Below, piece by piece: positions 27,301 through 35,619 of a stretch of DNA of 64,000 nt. Each line of letters begins with the position of its first letter. Within the stretch, counting starts at the first letter, position 1. The stretch covers positions 2,666,001-2,730,000 of the forward strand of contig JAILWY010000023.1 in NCBI GenBank assembly GCA_022113835.1, given 5' to 3'. The DNA comes from Atopsyche davidsoni (lineage: Eukaryota; Arthropoda; Insecta; Trichoptera; Hydrobiosidae). Made by a program: the position numbers and the translations under genes. The notes under the pieces were generated by a model. That model ran no database searches. It worked only from the letters and a program-made list of their open reading frames with translations, and was not told where the DNA came from.

Positions 27301-30300
27301 CGGCATGAAGACCGTCGGCGTGGCCGCGGTAGGGGCCATCTCGGGCACTGTTGAGATCGGCATGAAGACCGTCGGCGTGGCCGCGGTAGGGGCCATCTCG
27401 GGCACTGTTGAGATCGGCATGAAGACCGTCGGCGTGGCCGCGGTGGGGGCCATCTCGGGCACTGTTGAGATCGGCATGAAGACCGTCGGCGTGGCCGCGG
27501 TAGGGGCCATCTCGGGCACTGTTGAGATCGGCATGAAGACCGTCGGCGTGGCCGCGGTGGGGGCCATCTCGGGCACTGTTGAGATCGGCATGAAGACCGT
27601 CGGCGTGGCCGCGGTAGGGGCCATCTCGGGCACTGTTGAGATCGGCATGAAGACCGTCGGCGTGGCCGCGGTGGGGGCCATCTCGGGCACTGTTGAGATC
27701 GGCATGAAGACCGTCGGCGTGGCCGCGGTAGGGGCCATCTCGGGCACTGTTGAGATCGGCACGAAGACCGTCGGCGTGGCCGCGGTCGGAGCGATGTCAG
27801 GCGCCGGAAGGGTTAGCGCGAAGACCGACGGCGGGTCGGTCGGAGCGGGATCAGGCGCAGGAAAAAGAGCGCGAAGAGGTGCACCAGGACCATCGTCGCG
27901 GAGCATGGTGCTTCAGAGGCGAGTGGCGCTGAGCAGAGCGCGAGGAGGTGCGACAGGATCATCGTCGCGGAGCATGGTGCTTCCCGGACGAGTGGCACTG
28001 GGCGGATCGCGAAAGAAGTGCATCGGGACCGTTGCCGTGGAGCATGGTGCTTCACGAGTGAGTGGCGTAAGACAGAACGTGAGGGAGGTGCAACAGGTCC
28101 ATCATCGCGGAGCATGGCACTTCGCGGGCAGATTGCGCTGGGCAGAGCGCGGAGGAGGCCAGCAGGTTCATCGTTGCGAAGCATGGAGCTTCGCGGACGA
28201 GAGGCGCTGGACATAGTGCCAAGGAGTCAGTCAACAGGACTGTCGTCGCGGAGCGTGGCACTCTGCGAGCGAGAAATGTGTGAGGAGGAGACAGGACTGT
28301 AAAACATTGTATGATGTTGTGTTTTTTCTTTAAAATAGTTGTAATTTTTGTGTTTTTGTAAAGTTATATTTTTGAGTAAAATATCTTTTTTGTAAAGTAC
28401 TTAGGGCATGAAAGGGTTAAAGATAAGTGCGAGGATGTAACGTAGGTAGGATACAATAATACGGAATCTATGTTGCATTCTCGCACTTAGTCAGTTTATT
28501 AATAACCACTGTACAGAACAGATGTATTCGTCTCGACACTTTACACCACAGTTTTAAATTAAGTTTTAAAGAAAGTTTTAAATTTCGTGATAATTACGCT
28601 CGCCGACGGCCGCGGCTAGCAACGAGCGATCCTGTGGCAGATGTAAACACCAAAGGAACGGGATAGAAGAATTGTGGTTTCCTTGGAGCCTGGAGGATCG
28701 GTGCGTAAATCGATGGCATGGCCGGTGCAGGAGCGAGATTGAGCGTCGGATGGATCGGCGCGGGAATCGGCAGCGTGGCCGCGAAGGAAGCGACATCGGG
28801 CGCCGGAAAGAACGGCGTGAGGACCCGCGGCGTGGCTGCAGTGAGAACGATGACGGGCGCAAGGAGGATCAGCAGATAAGGCAACGAGTGTTCCGGGACG
28901 AAACAATGCCTGAGAAGGGGGTAGTGTAACGGGTTAGCGATAGAATCGATCGAAGCGATTCTACTCCAGAGTCTACTTCTAGTCCATAGTCCAGAAACAT
29001 CTGTAATGATCAAGCGACCGTCGTTTAGGGGCAACAATACGTGGTCTTGGAGAATGAGCGACAAGACGACCGGGCCAGTGCTTGACAGAGAGTCCTCGGA
29101 AGGAGTGCTCGGTAGAGAGTGCTCGGGAGTAGTGCTCGATAGACAGTTCTCGGGAGCCGTGAGCGCGAGACAGTCCTCGGGTGTCGTTGATATAAATATG
29201 TGTTAATATAAATAGTTGTGAAGACTCTGTATAATATAAGTTAAATATAAATAGTGCAAATAAATCATGTTTTAATTATTGGAGACCCGGCGCGTTACAA
29301 TACAAAATACTTCTACGCTTCAGGGCTTCGATTTGTCACAAAGTCAACAGGTACAATCTGTGTTCGGTGCATTATGACATTTACGAAACGTCTAAATTTT
29401 GGTGAGAACCTGCTTAAATGGGATCCACTCTCTTAGATCCCCATTCACAGTTCATGGACCCTCAATTTTATTTTTCGCTGTCATTGATACCCTGCAGGGC
29501 GAAATCGACCCCTGAGGGTCGATATTGACCACTTTGGGAACCTCTGGTCTAATACTTGACAAGCACACGTGCGTATTATGATATATTGCACAGTTGGAGC
29601 ATTATAAACGTCTTATATATATATAACCGAGTCGACTGCTAATACGTGCGTAATGCGCCACTGCGTCGGAGCATCTTGCTGCTCTCATGACAATGAAGTC
29701 TCCGCAATGCGCCCTACCTCGGTAATTAAACGCCGCCTCGGGGCTCAGACAATACATTCCTAGATTTATAGTAATTCCGCGAGGCACTCCTCCAAAAAAG
29801 CCAAGCAGCAAGGGGCACGAGTGGTGTGTGACGTTCAAACGGCATTAAATATTGTTGTGTTGAATAAATTATATTCACGGTGATTTTTTTTATCTGAATG
29901 CACTTATAATATAAATTAGCGATGTGGTTCCAGGTTTGGTTGAAATTGATGAATCTTAGGTTTGTGGTCTTGCATGTGGAACGTACTCGTAAAAAGAAAC
30001 GAAAAGTCATTTTCGGTCAAAAAAAAAAAAAAACAATTCCCGATGTATCAATTTTTTTGTGATTTAAAAAATAGATAAATTTGTAAATTCATAAATTCAT
30101 AAATAAACCAGACATAAGAATAACACATACATGCAAAATTATTTAGAAAATTAGAAAAAATAAAATCTATTTTGACTAATCCACTGTTATATTTATTATG
30201 AACGGTTCTTCTAAACCCAAAGCAATGTTCAATATGCAAATATTTTGATATTAATATAAAAAACTTAAGTAGAAGCACACCCTTTTTATGATACATATAA

Positions 30301-33300
30301 CGCTGTCAAACGGTACAGCTTTCTAATTAATACTTTCAGTTGTTTTTAGTAAATTAATGTACAATATAAAAATAAAACAATAAAAAAAATAATGATTCAA
30401 TTTAAGATAAAAAGCCCTTGCTAATCAATGAGCAGATTAATTAATTATCACTTTCTCCGATGTCATGATTCTAATCGCCGTGCGTAATCGGACGAAGGAA
30501 ACAAAACCGGCGGCGAGGAACCAGCGGCGATCAGTGCCAAAAGAGAAAATAAGAGTCGACACGTATACACACTCCCCGCTCTCCCCATTCTGATGCTTGT
30601 GTACCCTGAGCGTGGGCAAAGGATCGGTAATGGAGTAGTGGACATGGAATGATTGTGGAGGGGTGTGCTCTCGAAGTACCTTGTGTATCTTGGGGGGGGG
30701 GGCTCCTGCTATCAGATCTAAATGCCAGAGCTTTGTGAGGAAAGGATTTATCATTCCAATGTAGGAGACCACGAACACTGCCTCAGCATGAGTGAAGTGG
30801 TCGCCAACGTCTTCTAAGAGCCACTCGATGAAGATACATTTCTGGTTGCTTTACTTCACTATCGCCACATAATACATGTAATTTAGATTTGAGGCCTGCT
30901 TACTGGAGGTATTACCAGGCAAGCTAACAAACCCAGCTCGCGACATTAATAATATCATTATATGGGAAACATTTGTTCCGATGTCAGTAGCTCATAAATG
31001 CTGTCTGATATTCAACCTATAAGGTCGTGTGCATCGGTGACGCCATGAATAAATAAACCACAGATTACATTTTATGAGTACTATACGATGGACAGGGTAA
31101 ATATGAATGTAAATACTTGTTGTACATAAAGCGAGCACCGAAGACCCAAACTATTTATACTGTAGTCCCATTCGCTTTGAATGCACTTACTTATTCATAT
31201 TGAGAAAATAAACGCCTTGTGATTTCTGTAAGAGGCAAAATCGCGTGAGGAATATTTGATATCATCCGCGGTCAAGGGTAAGATTTATGTATAACAGTGA
31301 ATAGCATATCGATCTTTATAAAAATACAGTTCCATTAAAACTGATTTCGTGTTTGGATTTTATTTAAATATGAACACTACGCTCTTTGGGGAGTATATTT
31401 AAGGCATCAACATCTTTATCGGTGAAGTCCCTGTCACGACATAAATAACAGATATCGACAGTACACAGAGTGCAGTTTAATACACCTTATCTATTCTGAC
31501 AGCCCTAAGACCCGATAAGGTGGAGATAGTAAACGGTAAAAAATTTGGAGCGATCATGAGTTTAAATTTTAATTAATAAAACTACAAGAGTACCTTTAAA
31601 TTCGGTTACACGATACGAAACGACGAATCTTTAGACATAATTTTCTATTGTCTGGAATGATGAGATGCGCGAGGTATTACATATCAAAAAATATTCAGTA
31701 CTTACTTTTTCTCAGGGAAATTTCTCAGTTAAGATTAAAAATTCAGCTGGCGCAGTACAGCGGGGTGGGAACTTTCCATGTTAACAATGATACTTGCTTA
31801 AACTTGGGTACTTTGGTCCCGTTTCTTAAAATGTATTTACATTTTTAAAAACTACCTTAAAATATGATGTAGCCCAGCGTGGGCGTGTCGACGATGCAGA
31901 TTTATAGAGTTTAAGAATATGCTTCGATAAGATTTTCAACGAGCTCATCTGTAGTAATATAAAAAATAAAATTTCGGTTCTGATATATTTTATAATCAAT
32001 CATATAAAATATTATTTAAAAGATACTAATATGCAGTCCAAACAGGCTTTTTAATAAAACTCCATAATCGTGAGTTCCTTGCAGAGGATACTGGTCTCTT
32101 AGATGAATGATAATAATATTTTTAATAAGCGATTAAATAATACATTGTATTGTATATTTGAGAGGTGTATTTAATAAATTACATTATTCTTTGACAAATC
32201 ACTGTAGGACAGCTTCCAGAAAGTTGTGGGTATATAAGATAATTGAGAATTCAGTTACAGAATCTATAAAATACGTGAAAACGCGTAAAAACGCGTAAGC
32301 GATGTTTTATACTCGCAATATTAAGTTATGAGTTTCTGGCACAGTAAACAATTCTAAACATATTCTGTTTAATTTATCAAAACAATATGATATTAATAAA
32401 AAATTTAAAAAGTGCTTATAAATAGCGATTAACAAAAAATATCCTATTATTGCCATAATTCAAATAAGATAAACAAACCACAAGAATTTTCGCGTAAGTT
32501 TACATTCATCGAAAAAGCGTGACAGTTTATTTAAAACTATGTGTATAACATATAAACGAACTTATATATTTTTTAGATAAAAATTACATTGTTTAATAAT
32601 CTGTTGTGGTACTGCCATATAAATTCAGATCCCAGTTTTCCTTACAAGAATATAAGCTTTTGACAACCACTGATTAACGAATGTAGAGTATACAGATTGT
32701 TTCCAACCCACACAATCGATTACAATTATTATTTTAATGTCTCAAACAATTCATAACACGGCCTTAAATGCAATTCAATTTAATAGGAATTAATATAAAT
32801 ATTTATTAAATAAACAATTAGAGGTAATGATTTGTTAAATAAAAAAAACGCGTAAAAAGATAATAGCTTAAACTCAAAAAAGAAAAAAATAAAACTACAA
32901 ATCTGAAAATGATTGCTATCCATTACTAGGTGGTAATTCAGCTGTAATAATTTATTGCACAGCCTCACTAAAGTCTGCACAAGGTCGCGTTACGAAACTA
33001 AAATGGCACAACTCGTATCCTACACAAAATACAAGCAACGATCGAGATTTACGTTTTTACTGCATTGTTTGAATGCTGAGTCAATCAAACATCAGTGCCC
33101 GATCAAATAATCGATCATTCCCAATAAATCAATCCGTTCCAATGTCCGAAAATTAAAAAAAAAAAAACAAGTCATCAGAAATAAGATGCTTGGTAATTGA
33201 ATAAGCTAGATAATTTGGATAATTTAAAAAATATATAAAAACCATGGACGGAAAATTGATTCGGAATATGTTAGCAAAAAAACAAGGCGCCGAATATTCG

Positions 33301-35097
33301 ATGTCGCCAAATTAAAATCACTCGATTAAAAGTGTATTATATTATTTATTATAGCCAAGGAGCAAAAAAAAAAAACAACAAATGGATTAGCCTCCAGGCA
33401 GCTCTAGAAATCTAAGCATTGATAATTTAAAACATACACTATAGAGTAAAATTAACAAATCCTATTTGTGTAACTGTAGTACTGAGTATTGATAGAAAAT
33501 CAGATTGGCAAAAACATGGACCAATTCACAAGATTTGCCAATGAATACGCAAAACATTGATTGTTTTATTTTTTAAATATTTTGAAAAGGAATATTTTAT
33601 AAATTTTTATCTGGCTAGTAAATTTATTGTACGCCTAATGACTTGTAACCTAATAAAATTTTAAAACTTGTTTTCGTCATTTTAAGCATCGTTTTTATGG
33701 TGTATCCTTTTGTATTTTTTATAAATTTATAAAATATACATATTAATTAAAAAATAATAGAGTTAAAAAAATATATGTATTATTTCTGTTGACCGGTATT
33801 GTCTCTTAGTTTCATAATATTTTAACACGACTGCAAGTAATGATAAATACTGTTTCGAAGACTATATTACAAAAGAAAATAGAATTAGTACTGCAGAAAA
33901 TATTTACATCATCCAATAGAGAATTTAATTTTTTTTTAACCAATTCAAGATGAAATTTATTTACATATAAAAACCCAAATCAACAATCCAATCTGCACAA
34001 ACAAATTCTAACATGTTTTTATACACACAAAGAAGTTATTTAAAAAAACAGTTACCATCACACATCTCATATACGTTAGCATCTTTTCAGTGTAAACATT
34101 TCTTATAAATTAACTTAGATTGTCCATGATAAGTGTACAGTCTACTAATTATGTAAGATGATATCTCAACTTTAAAAATATGAGAGATTCGTTGAAACAA
34201 ATGTTGACATTAGAAAAAATCATTTATTGACTCAAAGGCTCACGGCAAACTGATTAAAATAATACCAGTGCTTATATATTTAACTTGAACCATTAAGAAG
34301 ACAATGGAGCACTTTAATTCACAAGCATGATTCATTTAAAATTACACAAACGATTGCAGGTTCTCCTTGTCTATAAAAGTAAATACGGATAAGCATTTGG
34401 CACAATATTAGAGATAGATATTGTTGAGTAAATTTTATTAACCTGGTAGACTGTGCTTTCAAACAATAATTATAACAATAACTATCAATAAATATTTCAA
34501 GTGAAAATTTCTGTGAATTAACTAGCCTCAATAATTTTTTGATCTGGACTGATTGCACAATACTGATTACAATAATTTATACTGTAACAAAGAAAGTTAA
34601 TTTGGCATTAATTAAGTCAGCACTTAATTCAAGTTATTTAACCAAACAGTTGCAAAAGAAACTTTTACATGTAATTTTTATAAGTAGGATGTGAAAACTG
34701 TTGAATCTCTTAGTATATTACACTGAATTCAACAATAATAATTATATGACAAATGCTAGTAAACTTGCATTCTCAGAAATATGTATAATTTAATAAGGAA
34801 CAATCACTATTCTAAATAATAACATTCATGAATCAGAAATAATATGTTTGTTTGTGATATCTAATCATTTATATATTTGAACTCTATTGCCGCGATGTCA
34901 TGAGAAATCGACATAAGTTTATCATAACGGTCTAGATACAATGTACTTGAACAGAGTTGAGCTTTGTTGTGAACGAGATATTGATATACCGAGATGGACA
35001 AAAAATTATTCACTTACCAGCAGTTCAACTTTTTAATTGATGATAAATCCGACTGCTTTGAGCGGGCAATAACCATCTCCTCCGTAAGGCGTGTCAT
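327..35097 (-). CDS. CFAP410: CFAP410 (C21orf2)-like leucine-rich repeat protein, first two coding exons, 3' part beyond window
   Basis: Exon 1 is 35018-35097 (ATG at 35097, 26 codons plus two bases, donor gtaagtg). Exon 2 is 327-392 (acceptor ttgcag, donor gtgagt). Spliced, they read through IKKLNCWGSELTDVSI and end VEILALS. The N-terminal MV-x-x-R-x-K pattern, the KLNCWGS-LTD core and the start of the first leucine-rich repeat are the hallmark of CFAP410/C21orf2. Family knowledge: this is a small ciliary-base LRR protein that partners NEK1 and is needed for cilium formation. The phase-2 junction creates the conserved W-G pair, which is strong support for the pairing. Intron 1 (393-35017) is about 34.6 kb and full of transposons. 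Later exons are not visible at 1-326 and should lie to the left. The 5' end is head-to-head with VPS53. The family call comes from remembered family features, not a search. Confidence 0.85.
2297..2583 (-). repeat. Dispersed repeat family R1, long copy 1
   Basis: Co-linear with 30571-30833. Both have ctccccgctctcc, then atcagatctaaa-gccagagc-ttgt-aggaaaggatt, then a core reading gaacactg-cctagcatgag...gtggtcgccaac-tcttctgag. The reverse complement of the core also occurs at 18839 and 21721. No coding domain is recognised; it may be a LINE or SINE fragment. Confidence 0.7.
3851..3858 (+). promoter_or_regulatory. Candidate TATA box in a GC-rich island
   Basis: TATAAATA lies in a GC-rich patch (about 3690-3945) within AT-rich intron. 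An ATG at 3897 downstream opens a 32-residue frame (to 3995) with a basic start and the hydrophobic run FLFYLFGIVFLGNA, signal-peptide-like. No donor site follows the stop, and no homology is recognised. It could be the promoter of a transposon or of a small nested gene. Confidence 0.25.
5239..6273 (-). mobile_element. Helitron-like fragment A with N-terminal zinc-ligand region
   Basis: The minus-strand ORF 6028-5456 begins MPPKKITPSTHSKRNSKRIA and ends in a Cys/His block: NVTCRFCNALHFHAEKP, then CCHKGKVKL. That block is the conserved C-x2-C-A-x-F-x-E-x-CC-x-GKV-L region upstream of the Rep/helicase part of Helitron proteins (family knowledge). No Rep or helicase follows. The minus-strand end reads CTAG followed by T at 5239, matching a Helitron 3' terminus. 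A 3' hairpin is weak. Homology with fragment B extends from 5239 to about 6273. Confidence 0.72.
7555..7770. other. GC-rich island flanked by T and A tracts
   Basis: A sharply GC-rich block rich in CpG and gccgc motifs, bounded on the left by a long T/A run (about 7523-7552) and on the right by an A13 run. The flanking T-tract/A-tract inversion suggests a fold-back insertion. The minus-strand ORF across it owes its hydrophobic start to homopolymer and is not credible. Confidence 0.35.
8320..8690. repeat. Diverged repeat cluster with a nested unit order
   Basis: Three motifs occur twice: atcgatgccgtgacat (about 8331 and 8640), gtaaccacgattgaag (about 8390 and 8513) and aaatatttatatac-ggttga (about 8459 and 8590). 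The order A-B-C-B'-C'-A' shows an internal duplication of about 125-130 bp inside a larger repeat. Confidence 0.65.
8820..9105. repeat. Two-unit diverged tandem repeat (about 180 bp)
   Basis: ccaaatttattc-gatcaa (8858 and about 9031), agaaataaaaagc-caag (about 8917 and 9083) and aactgc--gccttcat (about 8826 and 9001) recur in the same order. Confidence 0.6.
14812..14955. repeat. Dispersed repeat family R2, copy 1
   Basis: Shares a stretch of about 145 bp with 18059-18200: agtcttcgaagttgtaatc, then gaaaggagtctgc and gacttcatggattgtttgta. No domain is recognised in either strand. Confidence 0.75.
16727..17307 (-). mobile_element. Helitron-like fragment B (internally deleted relative of fragment A)
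   Basis: Its minus-strand ORF start at 17004 gives the same N-terminus as fragment A with one change (MPHKKI for MPPKKI), identical through the E-Q-R-L-L-K-I-R segment. It then jumps to the terminal region, so the Cys/His block is lost. Both ends match A: ctagaaatgt-gcccgtcacag on the left and caaaaaatcagcgt-gtatcttt on the right. Confidence 0.75.
17375..17701 (-). mobile_element. Solo LTR (327 bp)
   Basis: On the minus strand it starts TGTTACGGTC and ends ATACGTTACA, with matching flanks ATAT at 17371-17374 and 17702-17705. One end is GC-rich (17500-17700) and the other AT-rich, as in an LTR. No internal region or second copy is next to it. The 4-bp flank is low-complexity, so the TSD is weak evidence on its own. 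Confidence 0.65.
18059..18200. repeat. Dispersed repeat family R2, copy 2
   Basis: The second copy of the family at 14812, same orientation, about 3.2 kb away. An open minus-strand frame across it reads LQTIHEVTIELADSF, but nothing supports a gene. Confidence 0.75.
18839..18905 (+). repeat. Dispersed repeat family R1, core only
   Basis: gtgcctctccccagaggag, then gagaccatatcactaaacat-tctctatcctgggccagtcttat. This is the reverse complement of the core in the two long copies. Confidence 0.65.
21721..21790 (+). repeat. Dispersed repeat family R1, core only
   Basis: ggtgcctctcctcagaagagg, then gcgaccagctcactgaacat and atcctgtacgagtcttat. Same core and orientation as the copy at 18839. Confidence 0.65.
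25644..25811. mobile_element. hAT-type MITE (168 bp) with 8-bp TSD
   Basis: Left end CAGAGGTGTCAAACT and right end ...TTTGACATGACTG form imperfect terminal inverted repeats of the widespread hAT cag-g-gtgtcaaact type. The element is flanked exactly by GTCTAATA at 25636-25643 and 25812-25819. It contains GC-rich gggcc/ggcccgcgggcc blocks and no ORF. Confidence 0.9.
26074..26463 (+). repeat. 5' LTR (390 bp)
   Basis: The left direct terminal repeat. It contains tandem ctcgg(g/a)ag-type motifs, TATAAATA-like AT runs near the 3' half and an AATAAA at about 26423. It has one extra 13-bp unit (gggagtagtgctc) against the 3' LTR; with two single-base insertions this accounts for the 15-bp length difference. 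Confidence 0.93.
26466..26481 (+). other. Primer-binding site, tRNA-Leu type
   Basis: TGGTGTCAGATGTGGG begins two bases after the 5' LTR. It looks complementary to the 3' end of leucine tRNAs (family pattern TGGTGTCAG-x-x-GTGGG). The tRNA assignment is from memory. Confidence 0.65.
26546..28216 (+). CDS. SAP-domain gag-like protein with 19-residue repeat array
   Basis: A 556-residue ORF inside the LTR element. Residues about 5-42 form a SAP-type helix-extension-helix (VSDLKVVDLKRELEERDL, then G-LKS-LVQRLKEFL), a putative DNA/chromatin-binding fold also found at the start of some retroelement Gag proteins. Residues about 65-95 are a charged heptad segment with repeated K-x-D-E (coiled-coil-like). 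From about residue 117 there are sixteen 19-residue units based on EIGMKTVGVAAVGAISGTV, rich in Gly, Ala and Val. The C-terminal part is Arg/Ser/Gly-rich with an S-S-R-S-M-V-L unit repeated. No CCHC knuckle is visible. The repeat is uninterrupted and in frame, so the array expanded under a reading-frame constraint, or 57 bp simply is a multiple of three. Whether it is translated is unknown. Confidence 0.75.
   Translation: MAKLVKVSDLKVVDLKRELEERDLSTTGLKSALVQRLKEFLAQEGHNPEEFLIEVPVSLNDIMRKLDERSKKMDEQSRKMDEYSKKLDEIWTEQYEQLGTMLADHSTKLVGVMSGAGKIGMKTVGVAAVGAISGTVEIGMKTVGVAAVGAISGTVEIGMKTVGVAAVGAISGTVEIGMKTVGVAAVGAISGTVEIGMKTVGVAAVGAISGTVEIGMKTVGVAAVGAISGTVEIGMKTVGVAAVGAISGTVEIGMKTVGVAAVGAISGTVEIGMKTVGVAAVGAISGTVEIGMKTVGVAAVGAISGTVEIGMKTVGVAAVGAISGTVEIGMKTVGVAAVGAISGTVEIGMKTVGVAAVGAISGTVEIGMKTVGVAAVGAISGTVEIGMKTVGVAAVGAISGTVEIGTKTVGVAAVGAMSGAGRVSAKTDGGSVGAGSGAGKRARRGAPGPSSRSMVLQRRVALSRARGGATGSSSRSMVLPGRVALGGSRKKCIGTVAVEHGASRVSGVRQNVREVQQVHHRGAWHFAGRLRWAERGGGQQVHRCEAWSFADERRWT
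26894..27805 (+). repeat. 57-bp coding minisatellite, 16 units
   Basis: Sixteen head-to-tail 57-bp units; the core gttgag begins every 57 bp from 26951 to 27749. Units are almost identical but alternate between gcggtgggg and gcggtaggg at one synonymous site, giving a 114-bp dimer pattern broken only once (units 8 and 9 both 'a'). The first and last units are the most diverged. The array is GC-rich against the AT-rich surroundings. Confidence 0.95.
27890..28275 (+). repeat. About 72-bp diverged tandem repeat, about 6 units
   Basis: The motif tcgcggagcatggtgctt recurs near 27897, 27968, 28040, 28109, 28178 and 28251 at spacing of about 70-72 bp, followed by variants of gacgagtggcgctg. The units are more diverged than the 57-bp array. 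They encode the Arg/Ser-rich C-terminal part of the gag-like ORF. Confidence 0.8.
28217..28924 (+). other. Remnant 3' internal region of the LTR element
   Basis: It lies between the gag-like stop and the 3' LTR, where pol would be expected. 28300-28570 is AT-rich with an inverted pair, gataagtgcgag / ctcgcacttagtc (about 28424-28490). 28640-28920 is GC-rich and resembles the minisatellite in composition (for example ggcgtggc and gggcgccggaaag), so it is probably a diverged piece of the same coding region. No RT or integrase motif was found. Confidence 0.6.
28925..29299 (+). repeat. 3' LTR (375 bp)
   Basis: The right direct terminal repeat, matching 26074-26463 apart from short indels and a few substitutions. 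It is preceded by a polypurine tract and followed by the ATAC target duplication. Confidence 0.93.
29700..34999. other. Intron sequence, no supported gene
   Basis: Very AT-rich, especially 31850-34900. Only the R1 repeat at 30571 is recognised. No exon matching the CFAP410 leucine-rich repeats was found between 35018 and 393 other than exon 2 at 327-392. Confidence 0.5.
30571..30833 (-). repeat. Dispersed repeat family R1, long copy 2
   Basis: Matches 2297-2583 in order, with indels, including a run of nine G near 30692. Orientation is assigned by the shared core only. Confidence 0.7.
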
Positions 35098-35619
35098 TTT
35101 GATAATATCACTTAAGAATTTTGACAGAAATAAAAAAAACAAACAATATTCTTATCACATTTTGTTCCGTGAAACACACTGCCGCAGACCGAGAGTCGGA
35201 AAAAACTGAACAACACAAAATTGGAACGATGGGAAACGTCAGATTCGTGTAGTGCTGCCAGTACATACAATTTTTTACGTCTTAATTATTTTATTGCTAT
35301 TCACAGAAATCCTTAGATTTTATTGTAATAATTGTTAAATAACAAAATTTTTCAAAAATATGATTCAACATATATTTTTAAGACTCGTCTCTTATTAAAT
35401 GTATCACTGCGCTATAAATTAAAATTAAAAAATAAAGATGAAAACACTTTTTTTTAGGTGGCAATGAACAAAACATTTACGAACACGTATGTGGATGAAA
35501 ATGACAGAAGCTGTCAAAAATTAACCTGTCAGCAGAGTTTGTTTTGTGTTCAAAATTGTCTACGATGTATTTATAATATGAAATAAAAGTCCGACATCAA
35601 CATAATTCAAAAGAGCAAT
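35098..35619. promoter_or_regulatory. Shared divergent promoter region between CFAP410 and VPS53
   Basis: The two start codons point away from each other, at 35097 (minus) and 35620 (plus), with 522 bp between them. Both 5' UTRs and both promoters must fit here unless one gene has an upstream non-coding exon. No clear TATA box faces either gene. The segment is AT-rich, with a slightly less AT-rich patch around 35160-35265. That the promoter is shared is inferred from spacing. Confidence 0.55.

Larger units (their letters stand above)
26074..29299 (+). mobile_element. Pol-less LTR retrotransposon with SAP-domain ORF, 4-bp TSD
   Basis: Two direct LTRs (26074-26463 and 28925-29299) both start TGTAACGGG and end GCGTTACA. 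They are flanked by a 4-bp target duplication, ATAC, at 26070-26073 and 29300-29303. A primer-binding site follows the 5' LTR, and a purine tract (gagaaggggg) lies just before the 3' LTR. The only long ORF is gag-like. No protease, reverse transcriptase or integrase is visible, so the element must be mobilised in trans. The LTRs differ mainly by a 13-bp repeat-length change and a few substitutions, which suggests recent insertion. It sits inside a hAT element (25820-29546). TGT...ACA ends and a 4-bp TSD fit Gypsy-type integration. Confidence 0.92.
25820..29546. mobile_element. Second hAT-type element sharing the same target site, split by the LTR retrotransposon
   Basis: Left end catagtttcccaaact and right end actttgggaacctctg pair as hAT terminal inverted repeats (cag-ggttcccaaa type). 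The 8 bp on both sides are GTCTAATA (25812-25819 and 29547-29554). Without the nested LTR element it would be about 0.5 kb. Subterminal cgaccccttg / cgacccctgaggg blocks are typical of non-autonomous hATs. No transposase is visible. Confidence 0.85.
25320..29680. repeat. Diverged tandem repeat (about 70-90 bp) interrupted by the hAT/LTR stack
   Basis: Units centred on ttgaca-g...acgtg-gta-tatg...aagttgaagcat start near 25322, 25403 and 25492 on the left, and near 29555 and 29627 on the right of the insertions. The insertions at GTCTAATA therefore landed inside this small array. Units share roughly the first 45 bp and differ more afterwards. Confidence 0.7.
393..35017 (-). other. Intron 1 of the CFAP410-like gene, about 34.6 kb, repeat-rich
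   Basis: It is bounded by the gtaagtg donor next to 35018 and the ttgcag acceptor next to 392, in minus-strand sense. Apart from the repeats listed separately, it is AT-rich sequence with scattered short ORFs that show no recognisable domains. No other host exon could be supported. It holds the LTR retrotransposon stack, two Helitron-like fragments, a solo LTR and several small dispersed repeats. That load suits a long-tolerated intron. Confidence 0.75.
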
